NCBI GenBank assembly: GCA_012516295.1
Contig: JAAYWU010000197.1
Coordinates: 1-7,567, forward strand
Direction of reading: 5' to 3'
DNA: 7,567 nucleotides
DNA from: Clostridiales bacterium
Lineage (GTDB): Bacteria > Bacillota > Clostridia > Oscillospirales > Acutalibacteraceae
Position 1 is the stretch's first letter. Every line of letters starts with the position of its first letter. The notes beneath the pieces are model-generated. The model did not search any database and was not told the DNA's origin. It saw nothing but the letters and a program-made list of their open reading frames with translations. Below, in pieces: positions 1 to 6,086 of this stretch. The position numbers were made by a program, and so were the translations under genes.

Positions 1-63
1 ATCGATATCCTCCTTTAAATGGCGGTATTGCGCGCCAAGGTCATTAAACTCTATCTTTTTCAT
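1..63 (-). CDS. DegT/DnrJ/EryC1-family sugar aminotransferase, N-terminal fragment
   Basis: This is the first 21 codons of a gene that continues past the left edge. The peptide starts MKKIEFNDLGAQY and continues RHLKEDID, which matches the usual opening of WbpE/WlbC-type PLP sugar-nucleotide aminotransferases (an I-F/N-DL-x-AQ motif followed by a helix). The ATG lies directly after the TAA of the upstream acetyltransferase. A perfect AGGAGG (75-80) sits inside the end of that gene, 11 bases before the ATG, so the two are probably translationally coupled. In the WbpD/WbpE pathway the aminotransferase puts an amino group on C3 of a UDP-3-keto-GlcNAc-uronate and the acetyltransferase acetylates it, so the pairing makes sense. 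The PLP lysine and the rest of the domain lie outside the window. The family call is from the N-terminus and context only. Confidence 0.75.
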   Translation of the reverse strand, partial: MKKIEFNDLGAQYRHLKEDID

Positions 64-645
64 TTATTTTATTTCCTCCTGAAGACCGTTTTCCGTCTTC
101 CGATATTTTCTTCCGCATTTCGGGCAGACCAAGTCCTCGCCAAGCTTTTCCCCGCATTCGCAGGCCCAGCCGTGCTGACGGGCGGGAACCCCCATCATAA
201 TAGCATGATCGGGCACATCCTTGGTTACCACGCTTCCGGCTGCGATAAACGCGTTTTTCCCGATGCGGTGGCCGCAGACGATGGTTGCATTCGCCCCGAT
301 GCTCGCACCCTCTCCAACAGGCGTATGTGCATAAAAAGCCGCGCCGCGCTGTGGATATTTGCACCGCGGGCGCTGAACATTGGTAAACACCATGGAAGGG
401 CCGCAAAAGACAAAATCGCCTAATTCAACGCCTTCGTAGATGGATACATTATTTTGTATTTTACAGTTGTTTCCGATTTTTGTGCCTGGTGCAACAAATA
501 CATTTTGCCCCACAGTACAGTTTTCGCCAATTTTGCAGCCGCTGCTGATATGGCAGAAATGCCAGATTTTCGTACCGGACCCGATTTCCGCGCCATCATC
601 CACGCAAGCGCTCGGATGCGCAAAAAAGCCCTTTGTTTCACTCAT
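64..645 (-). CDS. WbpD/WlbB-like sugar-nucleotide N-acetyltransferase (left-handed beta-helix) with C-terminal zinc-ribbon
   Basis: A 193-residue acyltransferase. Residues about 10-156 are hexapeptide repeats of a left-handed beta-helix (AEIGSGTKIW, CKIGENCTVG, TKIGNNCKI, VELGDFVF, ASIGANATI, RIGKNAFIAAGSVVTKDV), ending in the classic MGVPAR (151-156). Such enzymes work as trimers and use acetyl-CoA. The IWHFCHI segment (27-33), the FTN(V)xxPR stretch (87-94) and the GVPARxxGW ending resemble WbpD/WlbB, which acetylates the 3-amino group of UDP-2-acetamido-3-amino-2,3-dideoxy-glucuronate in the cytoplasm. After the helix come C162-x-C164 and C174-x-x-C177, a small putative zinc-ribbon. The length fits WbpD-type proteins. 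The ATG at 645 is preceded by only a weak ribosome site. It is the first gene after the promoter at 703-731 and is followed without a gap by an aminotransferase. QdtC/FdtC-like or other amino-sugar acetyltransferases remain possible; the exact substrate is inference. Confidence 0.85.
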   Translation of the reverse strand: MSETKGFFAHPSACVDDGAEIGSGTKIWHFCHISSGCKIGENCTVGQNVFVAPGTKIGNNCKIQNNVSIYEGVELGDFVFCGPSMVFTNVQRPRCKYPQRGAAFYAHTPVGEGASIGANATIVCGHRIGKNAFIAAGSVVTKDVPDHAIMMGVPARQHGWACECGEKLGEDLVCPKCGRKYRKTENGLQEEIK

Positions 646-702
646 TTGAACACCATTCTTTACCTAAACTTATCAAAAAAATCATCCTGTTATAACTTGT
701 AC

Positions 703-731
703 ATTATATAACCAACACGCCTTTTAGTCAA
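703..731 (-). promoter_or_regulatory. Sigma-A-like promoter for the acetyltransferase operon
   Basis: Read on the minus strand, TTGACT (726-731) is followed after exactly 17 bases by a perfect TATAAT (703-708). The predicted start is near 696, giving a leader of about 50 nt before the acetyltransferase ATG at 645. It faces the plus-strand promoter at 752-780. Confidence 0.75.
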
Positions 732-757
732 TATTTTACGCGCCAATATAGTTGACT
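726..757. promoter_or_regulatory. Imperfect inverted repeat spanning the two divergent -35 boxes
   Basis: AGTCAATATT (726-735) faces AATATAGTTGACT (745-757), which is the inverted copy with two extra bases (AG). The outer hexamers are exactly the -35 boxes of the two divergent promoters. Part of the symmetry is therefore simply two similar -35 boxes, but the added ATATT/AATAT symmetry could make it a shared operator. No regulator is known from the sequence. Confidence 0.35.
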
Positions 758-780
758 TTAAATATCAATCGTATTATGAT
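752..780 (+). promoter_or_regulatory. Sigma-A-like promoter for the aminotransferase gene
   Basis: TTGACT (752-757), a 17-base spacer and TATGAT (775-780) give a good sigma-A match. The predicted start near 787 leaves an unusually long leader of about 165 nt before the ATG at 953. A second TATAAT at 829-834 has no convincing -35 box and may be chance. Confidence 0.7.
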
Positions 781-839
781 TTAGTTTGATTTGTTGTCTG
801 ATCTGATTAAGCAGGGCCTTGTTTGTATTATAATAATCG

Positions 840-947
840 TGTGCTGACGGAAAAATCCGCAAGGTGAACGGTATCGAAATACCGATCACAGAGCATGATT
901 TTTATTGTACAAGCACAACCTGAGAATCGAAAATCGAAAAAGAGGTT
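840..947 (+). promoter_or_regulatory. Structured 5' leader, possible three-way junction with Shine-Dalgarno pairing
   Basis: Several pairings can be drawn by eye. P2 is CGGA (848-851) with TCCG (856-859) around an AAAA loop. P3 is GTGA (864-867) with TCAC (886-889), one A-A mismatch, then CGGTAT (869-874) with ATACCG (879-884) around a CGAA loop. A closing P1 can form between 840-845 and 892-897 (two G-U pairs). An alternative partner for GTGCT (841-845) is AGCAC (912-916). Directly after that, AACCT (917-921) complements AGGTT (943-947), which contains part of the ribosome site AGAGG (941-945). This layout could be a translational switch. I do not recognise it as any riboswitch class known to me; folding by eye overestimates structure, so confidence is modest. 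Confidence 0.35.
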
Positions 948-952
948 AAATC

Positions 953-2131
953 ATGGGAAGTTTCATAAAAAGAGAAAAATTTATTCCATACAATCTGCCC
1001 AATATTACCGACCTTGAAATCAACGAGATGGTTGATACTTTAAAATCCGGATGGATTGCCAAAGGGCCGCGCACAAACGAATTTGAAAAGCAGTTTGCAC
1101 AATTCGTCGGCGCCAAGTACGCCGTCGCCATGAACTCCTGCACCGCGGCGCTGCATGTGGCGCTGCTTGCAAAGGGCATCGGCCCGGGCGATGAAGTAAT
1201 CACCACCCCGATGACCTTCGCCTCCACCGCAAACACAATCATCCACACGGGGGCAACGCCGGTCTTCGCCGATGTAGACTACAAAACCGCCTGCATTGAC
1301 CCGGACGAAATCGAAAAGAAAATTACGCCGAAAACAAAAGCCATTGTGCCGGTGCATTACAGCGGACAGGTCTGCGACCTTGACCGGATTTATGAAATCG
1401 CGGACAAGCACGGCCTGTTCGTTTCCGAGGACGCTGCGCACGCGCTGTGCAGCCGTTACAAGGGCAGAATGATCGGCAGCAAGCTGCAGGGTGCGGCTTC
1501 CTACAGCTTTTACGCCACGAAAAACCTTGCGACCGGCGACGGCGGCATGCTCGTTACCGACGACGAGGAAATCGCAAACAAGGCGAGGATTTTCTCCGGC
1601 CAGGGCATGAGCAAAAACGCATGGAACCGTTATGCGAAGGGCGGCACATGGCAGTACGATATCTGTGAGCCGGGCTTCAAATACAACATGTTTGATATTC
1701 AGGCAGCGCTGGGCTTAAAGCAGCTCGCCCGCATGGGCGAAATGCAGGCCGCCCGTCTAAAGATCGCGGAAGTCTATCAGAGGGAATTCGGCAAAATCGA
1801 CGCGATTGACCCGCCGTTTGTTCCCGATTACACCACGCACTGCTGGCATCTGTACGTCATCCGTATTGTTCCCGAATTGCTCACCATTGACCGCGACCGG
1901 TTCATTACGGAGCTGAACGAGCGCAACGTCGGAACCAGCGTGCACTTCATCCCGGTGACCTACATGAGCGCTTACACCAGCCGCTACGGGTTTAAGAAGG
2001 GCGATTTCCCGAACGCGGAAAAGCATTTCGAACGCCTGATTTCTCTGCCCCTCTACCCAACCATGAGCGACGAAGAAGTACAGTATGTTATCGACGCGGT
2101 AAAGGACATTGTAGAAAAATATCACAAATAA
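953..2131 (+). CDS. ArnB/PseC-like PLP-dependent sugar-nucleotide aminotransferase (DegT/DnrJ/EryC1 family)
   Basis: A complete 392-residue cytoplasmic enzyme of normal family length. Visible family marks are the N-terminal IPYNLPNI with ESGW-like KSGWIAKGP (31-39), the PLP-phosphate segment MNSCTAALH (60-68), EDAAHA (159-164) whose Asp160 should contact the PLP ring nitrogen, and SFYATKN (185-191) with Lys190 as the Schiff-base lysine, followed by GDGG. GFKYNMFDIQAALGL (241-255) and GTSVHF (327-332) are close to ArnB and PseC, which transfer an amino group from glutamate to C4 of 4-keto UDP-sugars. The substrate here is not certain. AGAGG (941-945) lies 7 bases before the ATG. The gene is alone on the plus strand, has a long leader and ends at a strong terminator. 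Divergent to a WbpD/WbpE-like pair, it likely serves the same surface glycan or glycoprotein amino sugar. Confidence 0.88.
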   Translation: MGSFIKREKFIPYNLPNITDLEINEMVDTLKSGWIAKGPRTNEFEKQFAQFVGAKYAVAMNSCTAALHVALLAKGIGPGDEVITTPMTFASTANTIIHTGATPVFADVDYKTACIDPDEIEKKITPKTKAIVPVHYSGQVCDLDRIYEIADKHGLFVSEDAAHALCSRYKGRMIGSKLQGAASYSFYATKNLATGDGGMLVTDDEEIANKARIFSGQGMSKNAWNRYAKGGTWQYDICEPGFKYNMFDIQAALGLKQLARMGEMQAARLKIAEVYQREFGKIDAIDPPFVPDYTTHCWHLYVIRIVPELLTIDRDRFITELNERNVGTSVHFIPVTYMSAYTSRYGFKKGDFPNAEKHFERLISLPLYPTMSDEEVQYVIDAVKDIVEKYHK

Positions 2132-2149
2132 TAAACAGGGAAATACCGG

Positions 2150-2183
2150 AACAGCGCTGTGTAAACGCACGGCGCTGTTTTTT
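2150..2183 (+). terminator. Intrinsic terminator of the aminotransferase gene
   Basis: A stem of about 12 base pairs runs from A2150 to T2179 (core ACAGCGC with GCGCTGT, extended by G-U and GTG/CAC pairs) with a four-base loop, followed by six T (2178-2183). It lies 18 bases after the stop codon. The same hairpin lies just beyond the family-typical coaX stop on the other strand, but there it lacks a good T-run. Confidence 0.9.
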
Positions 2184-2185
2184 CA

Positions 2186-2308
2186 TTATCTGTTCATTTC
2201 ATAAATGATCCGAAGGCCCTCAAGAAGAAGCGTGTCACAGAATCGGATGCTTCGCCTGCAATACGGGATAATTTCCCGGCACAAACCGCCTGTGGCGACG
2301 ACCTCGCA
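2186..2308 (-). pseudogene. coaX: Detached C-terminal segment of coaX behind an in-frame stop
   Basis: Directly after the TAA at 2309-2311 the same minus-strand frame stays open for 40 codons and ends at TAA 2186-2188. It begins with CEVVATGGLCREIIPY and ends with LLLEGLRIIYEMNR, the usual end of type III pantothenate kinases, including the ATGGL motif that helps bind the nucleotide. Intact segment plus N-terminal part would give 254 positions, the normal family length. The preserved sequence argues for a recent nonsense change (for example AAA, CAA or GAA to TAA), or a sequencing error, rather than old decay. No start codon with a ribosome site was seen for separate translation. Confidence 0.75.
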
Positions 2309-2950
2309 TTATTCCCCGAGCTCATCCTCCATCCGTTCAATCATCCCGTCGATCATGCAGGCAGTACCCAGGAGAATCCCCGACTGCATACATTCGATTG
2401 TGTTCTTCCCGATGACATTTTCCGGCGCTTCCAGGCTGATGCTGGGAAGCTGCGCGGTACGCCGCGTCAGGGCATCCATCGAGATTCCCACGCCCGGGAC
2501 GATCGCGCCGCCCAGCATGGTTTTATCCCTGCTCAGGACCGCGAACGTCGTGGCGGTGCCCATGTCGAGAATAATGCAGGGACCATCAAACATCTCCGCC
2601 GCGGCAACGCATCCGGCAATCAAATCCGCCCCCGTGCTTTCCGGGTTTTGAATATCGGTTCTCAAATTTGTTTTCGTATGCGGCCCCACGCAGATGGGGT
2701 TCACATGCGTCAGGCGCCGGACAGCCCTGATGATATAATTGGTAAGCGGGGGAACCACAGAGCTGATTACAGCCCCGGTAATGTCCCTCAGCGAGATTCC
2801 GTAAATATCCAAGATATCGCGAAGCTCAATCGCATACTGATCCTCCATGCGGGAGCAATCGGTTGCCATTCGCGACACAAAAAGAAGCTTTTTCTCATCG
2901 TAAACGCCAATCGTAATATTTGTATTGCCGATTTCCACTGCTAAAATCAT
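2309..2950 (-). CDS. coaX: Type III pantothenate kinase, truncated by a premature stop
   Basis: Type III PanK phosphorylates pantothenate in the first step of coenzyme A synthesis; it is an ASKHA-fold, dimeric cytoplasmic enzyme. Visible motifs are EIGNTNITIG (6-15, ATP phosphate motif), STGADL (105-110), ILDMGTATTF (127-136), GGAIVPGVGIS (147-157) and IGKNTIECMQSGI (180-192). Only 213 residues are read before TAA at 2309, about 40 short; the missing part lies downstream in frame. Two family positions also look altered: the usual Asp of D-x-GNTN is Glu6, and the usual GADR is GADL, so reduced or changed activity is possible. The ATG at 2950 was chosen because GGGG (2958-2961) lies 7 bases upstream and the protein then starts like the family. 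An in-frame ATG at 3013 would sit in the promoter. A single gene between terminators; strand opposite to its left neighbour. Confidence 0.85.
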   Translation of the reverse strand: MILAVEIGNTNITIGVYDEKKLLFVSRMATDCSRMEDQYAIELRDILDIYGISLRDITGAVISSVVPPLTNYIIRAVRRLTHVNPICVGPHTKTNLRTDIQNPESTGADLIAGCVAAAEMFDGPCIILDMGTATTFAVLSRDKTMLGGAIVPGVGISMDALTRRTAQLPSISLEAPENVIGKNTIECMQSGILLGTACMIDGMIERMEDELGE

Positions 2951-2984
2951 AATTATTCCCCGCTTTTTTCTTTTTCTTTTGCAA

Positions 2985-3013
2985 ATTATAGCAATTTGCA
3001 ATGCAATATGCAA
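2985..3013 (-). promoter_or_regulatory. Probable promoter of coaX (extended -10)
   Basis: On the minus strand a perfect TATAAT (2985-2990) is preceded by TGC, giving the extended -10 form TGnTATAAT. A weak -35, TTGCAT (3008-3013), lies 17 bases upstream. The predicted start is near 2978, about 28 nt before the coaX ATG. The region also holds four GCAAT copies (plus strand at 2991, 2998, 3003, 3010) that overlap the -10/-35 spacer and could be an operator or chance. Confidence 0.6.
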
Positions 3014-3060
3014 TATATGTTTGATAAAAAGTTAACAATTGTTGAGCTTGGAAATATTTT

Positions 3061-3076
3061 ACGATATAATTATCGT
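3061..3076. repeat. Inverted repeat ACGATA-TAAT-TATCGT
   Basis: Two perfect 6-base arms (3061-3066 and 3071-3076) with a 4-base centre, in the gap between the feoB terminator and the coaX promoter. A second perfect palindrome, AACAATTGTT, lies at 3034-3043. Either could be a protein binding site upstream of coaX. No regulator can be named. Confidence 0.35.
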
Positions 3077-3096
3077 CATGTACGCGTATTTTATGT

Positions 3097-3129
3097 AAAA
3101 AAAGAACCCCGGGTTGTACCGGGGTTCTT
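3097..3129 (-). terminator. Intrinsic terminator of the spmA-spmB-feoB operon
   Basis: An 11-base-pair GC-rich stem (3102-3112 with 3119-3129) with a six-base loop is followed on the minus strand by seven T (plus-strand A run 3097-3103). The hairpin overlaps the feoB stop codon at 3128-3130, so the operon ends without any spare 3' sequence. Confidence 0.92.
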
Positions 3130-4972
3130 ATATGCAATTCTGTAAATGCTGGATCAGGAGCGCGCACTGGTAGAACATGGCGGAAAGGTACCAGGCCGCG
3201 GCAAACTGATAGGCGGCCGAAAGGGCCATCCATCGTAAACTTCCGCTTTCCCGTCGGACAGCCGCCAGAGCGGTGACACATGGTGTGTAAAAGAGGACAA
3301 AAATCAGAAAAGAGCACGCGCTCAGCGGCGTAAAATTCGATTGAAGGGCAATTTCCAGCTTTCCCGGATAAAGCACGCTCATCGTGCTGATCACCGATTC
3401 CTTGGAAATGAGCCCGGCGAGAAGGGATACGGCGGATTTCCAGTCGCCGAACCCGCAAAGCGCAAACAGCGGGGCAATCCTCCTGCCCACTTCCGCAAGG
3501 ATGCTGCACGAACTGTCCGAGGTCATCCTCAAATCGACGGTGAACCTCTGCAGCAGCCAGATGACCACCGTCGCGATAAATATGGTTGTTCCCGCTTTTT
3601 GCAAAAAATCCCGGATGCGCCGCTCCACCTGCAGCCAAACCGTTTGTGCAGTCGGGAACCGATAGTCCGGCAATTCCATTACAAACGGCGCGGGTTCCCC
3701 TTTCAGGATACTGTTTTTAAACAGCAACGCGGATAACAACCCCATCACCATGCCCGAAAAATAAATCAAAAGCATGGCAATCGGCCGGTGTCCGGCGAAA
3801 AACGAAGAAATAAACAGGGAGTAAACCGGCATTTTGGCGCTGCAGGACATGAACGGCAGAATCAGAATCGTTAAGCGCCTGTCTTTCTCATTTTCCAGAA
3901 TGCGCGTACCCATTACCGCCGGCACAGTACAGCCGAAGCCCATCAGCAGCGGCACAAACGCCCGGCCGGAAAGCCCGATTTTCCGCATGGGCGCGTCCAT
4001 AATAAAAGCGGCGCGCGCCATATAGCCGCTGTCCTCCAAAAGGGACAGAAGCAGGAACAAGAGGAGAATCTGCGGCAGGAATTTCAGCACGGCGCCAAGG
4101 CCGGCCAGAATGCCATCCAAAATCAGGCTTCGCACCCCTGCGGAAGCTCCGATTGCCGTTAAAGCGGAATTGGTAAGCGGCGAAAGCCAGCCCGTTAGAA
4201 ATGCATCCACACAGCGCACCAAAAAGGACCCTACCGGGCCGAATGTAATATAAAAGACCGCCAGAATCAGCAGGAGAAACACCGGAATGGCCAAATAGCG
4301 GTTGGTTGCCACAGCGTCGATCTTTTCCGATATGCTTTTTTGCGAGGCGCTGTGCTTTTTTACCGCTTTCTGCGTAAGTTCGCCTATGAACTGATAACGG
4401 GCGTCTGCAAGCGCCGTTTCCACATCGTGGCTGCCGACCGGCTTTTTTATCGTAGGATAAACCGCCGGTTTTTTTACTGCGCCGGAAGCCGCCCTGAGCA
4501 GTTCGGACAGCCCCTCCCCCTTTGAGGCGGCAACCGGGATGGTTTCAATTTTTAAAAGCTTGGAAAGAAGGGCGCAGTCAATGAAATCCCCCCGCCTTTT
4601 CACCACATCCATCATGTTCAATGCAATCACCATGGGGATATGCAGTTCCATTAACTGCGTGGTTAGGTAAAGATTGCGTTCAAGATTGGAGGCGTCCACA
4701 ATATTGATAATCAAATCCGGTTTTTTCTTCAGAAAATTCCCGGCAATCGCCTCCTCCGGTGAATAAGGAACCAGCGAATAAATCCCCGGCAAATCCACAA
4801 TTTCCAGCGTTTCATTGCGATAACGCACCGTACCGCTTTTTTTCTCAACGGTTACACCGGGCCAATTTCCAACCGTAGCCGTCGAGCCGGTTAAGGCATT
4901 AAATAGCGTCGTTTTTCCACAATTCGGATTTCCGACGAGCGCAACAACATAATGAAATGACTGACGATTCAT
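3128..4972 (-). CDS. feoB: Ferrous iron transporter FeoB
   Basis: A 614-residue inner-membrane protein with an N-terminal GTPase domain. G motifs are GNPNCGKT (14-21, G1), the Thr-containing switch NWPGVT (36-41), DLPG (60-63, G3), NMMD (119-122, G4) and AASKGEGL (148-155, G5). A spacer helix domain covers about 165-222. Membrane segments start near 227 and include the two Gate-type repeats with GFGCTVPAVMGTR (345-357) and PFMSCSAKMPVY (373-384), the conserved cysteine region of the iron path. The protein imports Fe2+ with GTP hydrolysis. It is shorter than E. coli FeoB (about 770 residues) but within the range of compact Firmicutes forms. It carries no FeoA domain, and no feoA is in the window. 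The ATG at 4972 has an AAGGAT ribosome site (4979-4984). It lies 12 bases after spmB and ends in the operon terminator. Confidence 0.96.
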   Translation of the reverse strand: MNRQSFHYVVALVGNPNCGKTTLFNALTGSTATVGNWPGVTVEKKSGTVRYRNETLEIVDLPGIYSLVPYSPEEAIAGNFLKKKPDLIINIVDASNLERNLYLTTQLMELHIPMVIALNMMDVVKRRGDFIDCALLSKLLKIETIPVAASKGEGLSELLRAASGAVKKPAVYPTIKKPVGSHDVETALADARYQFIGELTQKAVKKHSASQKSISEKIDAVATNRYLAIPVFLLLILAVFYITFGPVGSFLVRCVDAFLTGWLSPLTNSALTAIGASAGVRSLILDGILAGLGAVLKFLPQILLLFLLLSLLEDSGYMARAAFIMDAPMRKIGLSGRAFVPLLMGFGCTVPAVMGTRILENEKDRRLTILILPFMSCSAKMPVYSLFISSFFAGHRPIAMLLIYFSGMVMGLLSALLFKNSILKGEPAPFVMELPDYRFPTAQTVWLQVERRIRDFLQKAGTTIFIATVVIWLLQRFTVDLRMTSDSSCSILAEVGRRIAPLFALCGFGDWKSAVSLLAGLISKESVISTMSVLYPGKLEIALQSNFTPLSACSFLIFVLFYTPCVTALAAVRRESGSLRWMALSAAYQFAAAWYLSAMFYQCALLIQHLQNCI

Positions 4973-4984
4973 AGTGCATCCTTT

Positions 4985-5506
4985 TTATTGAAAAAATAAG
5001 CGCACGGACAAAGCCGATACGACAAAAGCCGTAAAATCCGCCGTTACCGCGGCGGGAATGGTGTGGCGGGTTTTCTTAATACCGACTGCGCCGAAATAGA
5101 CCGCAATTGCGTAGAACGTCGTTTCCGTAGAGCCGGACATGACCGAAGCAACGCGGCCCGCAAAGCTTTCCGTGCCGCAATCCTGGAAAATCTGTGCCAG
5201 AACAGCGGTGGAACCGCTTCCCGAAATCGGTTTGATCAGCATAAGCGGCATTACCTGCGGCGGAAGCCCCAGAAATTCCGCAACCGGAGAAAGCATCGAG
5301 GACAGAATATCCAGCGCGCCGGAGGCGTTGAGCATAGCGACCGCCATCATCAGCCCGATAAGGGACGGCAGGATGGAAATTGTCGACGAAAAGCCTTCTT
5401 TCGCCCCTGCAACAAAGGTGTCGAACAGCGGCACGCCGCGCATCAGCCCGAAAAGCACAATCAGAAAAACCGTGGTGGGTATGGCGTAAGCTCCTAACTT
5501 ATCCAC
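4985..5506 (-). CDS. spmB: Spore maturation protein B
   Basis: A 173-residue membrane protein with a nucleoside-recognition/Gate-type domain. FVAGAKEGF (31-39), ASGALDI (61-67), LIKPISGSGS (90-99), GSTETTFY (125-132) and YFGAVGIKK (137-145) match SpmB. In Bacillus, SpmA and SpmB are needed for full spore-core dehydration and heat resistance; their transported substrate, if any, is unknown. About four hydrophobic segments are visible. The start was set at GTG 5506, giving family-like length. It overlaps the last 8 bases of spmA, and GGAGG (5516-5520 in plus coordinates) lies 9 bases upstream inside spmA. A longer reading to 5593 would duplicate spmA coding sequence and is rejected. feoB follows after 12 bases. 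Confidence 0.92.
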   Translation of the reverse strand: MDKLGAYAIPTTVFLIVLFGLMRGVPLFDTFVAGAKEGFSSTISILPSLIGLMMAVAMLNASGALDILSSMLSPVAEFLGLPPQVMPLMLIKPISGSGSTAVLAQIFQDCGTESFAGRVASVMSGSTETTFYAIAVYFGAVGIKKTRHTIPAAVTADFTAFVVSALSVRLFFQ

Positions 5507-6086
5507 TTGACCTTCCCTCCAAAAGCTTTGCCACGGTAATCCCCACAACCAGCGAGCAAACCGAAGTAAGCCATACTGCCGGCAAAATATCAAACGGAGC
5601 AGGGGAACCGTACTTTGCCCGCAGGGTTCCCATGAAGGTTGGAATCAGGGGGATGGACGCAGCGGAAATCACCACAAACATCGCCATGGAATTGTCCGCG
5701 GTTTGCGTCGGGTTCCGTTTTGCCATTTCCTTCATGGCGGCAATCCCCATTGGAGTGGCCGCGTTTCCAAGCCCGAGGAAGTTCGCCGTTATATTCATGC
5801 AAATCGCTTTTATTGCCGGGCTTTCCTCTTCGTAGTCCGGGAAAAGCCGCCGCATAACCGGACGCAGAAGCTTGGACAAAATGCGAGTAATCCCGCCCTC
5901 ATCCGCAATTTTCATCAAACCGGTCCATGCGCACATCATTCCCGTCATCGCGATGATCAGCTCCACCGCGCCGGACGCGCCGCTCATAACCGCGGCGGAA
6001 AGCTGGGGGACTCTTCCGGTTACGACAGCGCAGATAACGCTGATAATAATGAGACCCGCCCATATGTAGTTCAGCAGCGCACTCAC
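5499..6086 (-). CDS. spmA: Spore maturation protein A
   Basis: A 195-residue membrane protein, first gene of the spmA-spmB-feoB operon. It opens with LLNYIWAGLIIIS (4-16, first membrane segment). GLMKIADEGG (56-65), LFPDYEEESPAI (81-92), NFLGLGNAATPMGI (102-115) and SIPLIPT (144-150) are hallmarks of SpmA and its Gate-type domain. It likely acts with SpmB during spore maturation. The usual start is GTG at 6086, but GGGGAGG (6087-6093) touches this codon with no spacer. Family members often begin near MLNYIW, so CTG at 6077 (spacing 9) or 6074 (spacing 12) may be the true start. No clear promoter, including a sigma-E-type one, could be recognised in 6087-6240. Confidence 0.92.
   Translation of the reverse strand: MSALLNYIWAGLIIISVICAVVTGRVPQLSAAVMSGASGAVELIIAMTGMMCAWTGLMKIADEGGITRILSKLLRPVMRRLFPDYEEESPAIKAICMNITANFLGLGNAATPMGIAAMKEMAKRNPTQTADNSMAMFVVISAASIPLIPTFMGTLRAKYGSPAPFDILPAVWLTSVCSLVVGITVAKLLEGRSSG

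Noticed and set aside
829..834. TATAAT at 829-834 as a second promoter
   Set aside because: The perfect -10 has no acceptable -35 at 16-18 bases; kept only as a remark.
840..947. Assignment of the leader to a known riboswitch class
   Set aside because: I compared by memory with cyclic-di-GMP, glutamine, guanidine, fluoride, ZTP, THF and purine consensus features and saw no match.
2309..2311. Recoding of the coaX stop as selenocysteine or pyrrolysine
   Set aside because: The stop is TAA, not TGA or TAG, and no recoding structure is visible.
2205..2651. Open plus-strand frame of 148 codons
   Set aside because: It is antisense to coaX, has no ribosome site and no family resemblance; the opposite strand reads clear coaX motifs.
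2951..3013. N-terminal extension of CoaX to an ATG at 3013
   Set aside because: It would put a basic, unrelated 21-residue tail before the family start and lie across the -35/-10 region; the ATG at 2950 has a proper ribosome site.
5507..5593. Longer SpmB start at 5593
   Set aside because: The added 29 residues lie inside spmA coding sequence and do not resemble SpmB; GTG 5506 gives the usual length and spacing.
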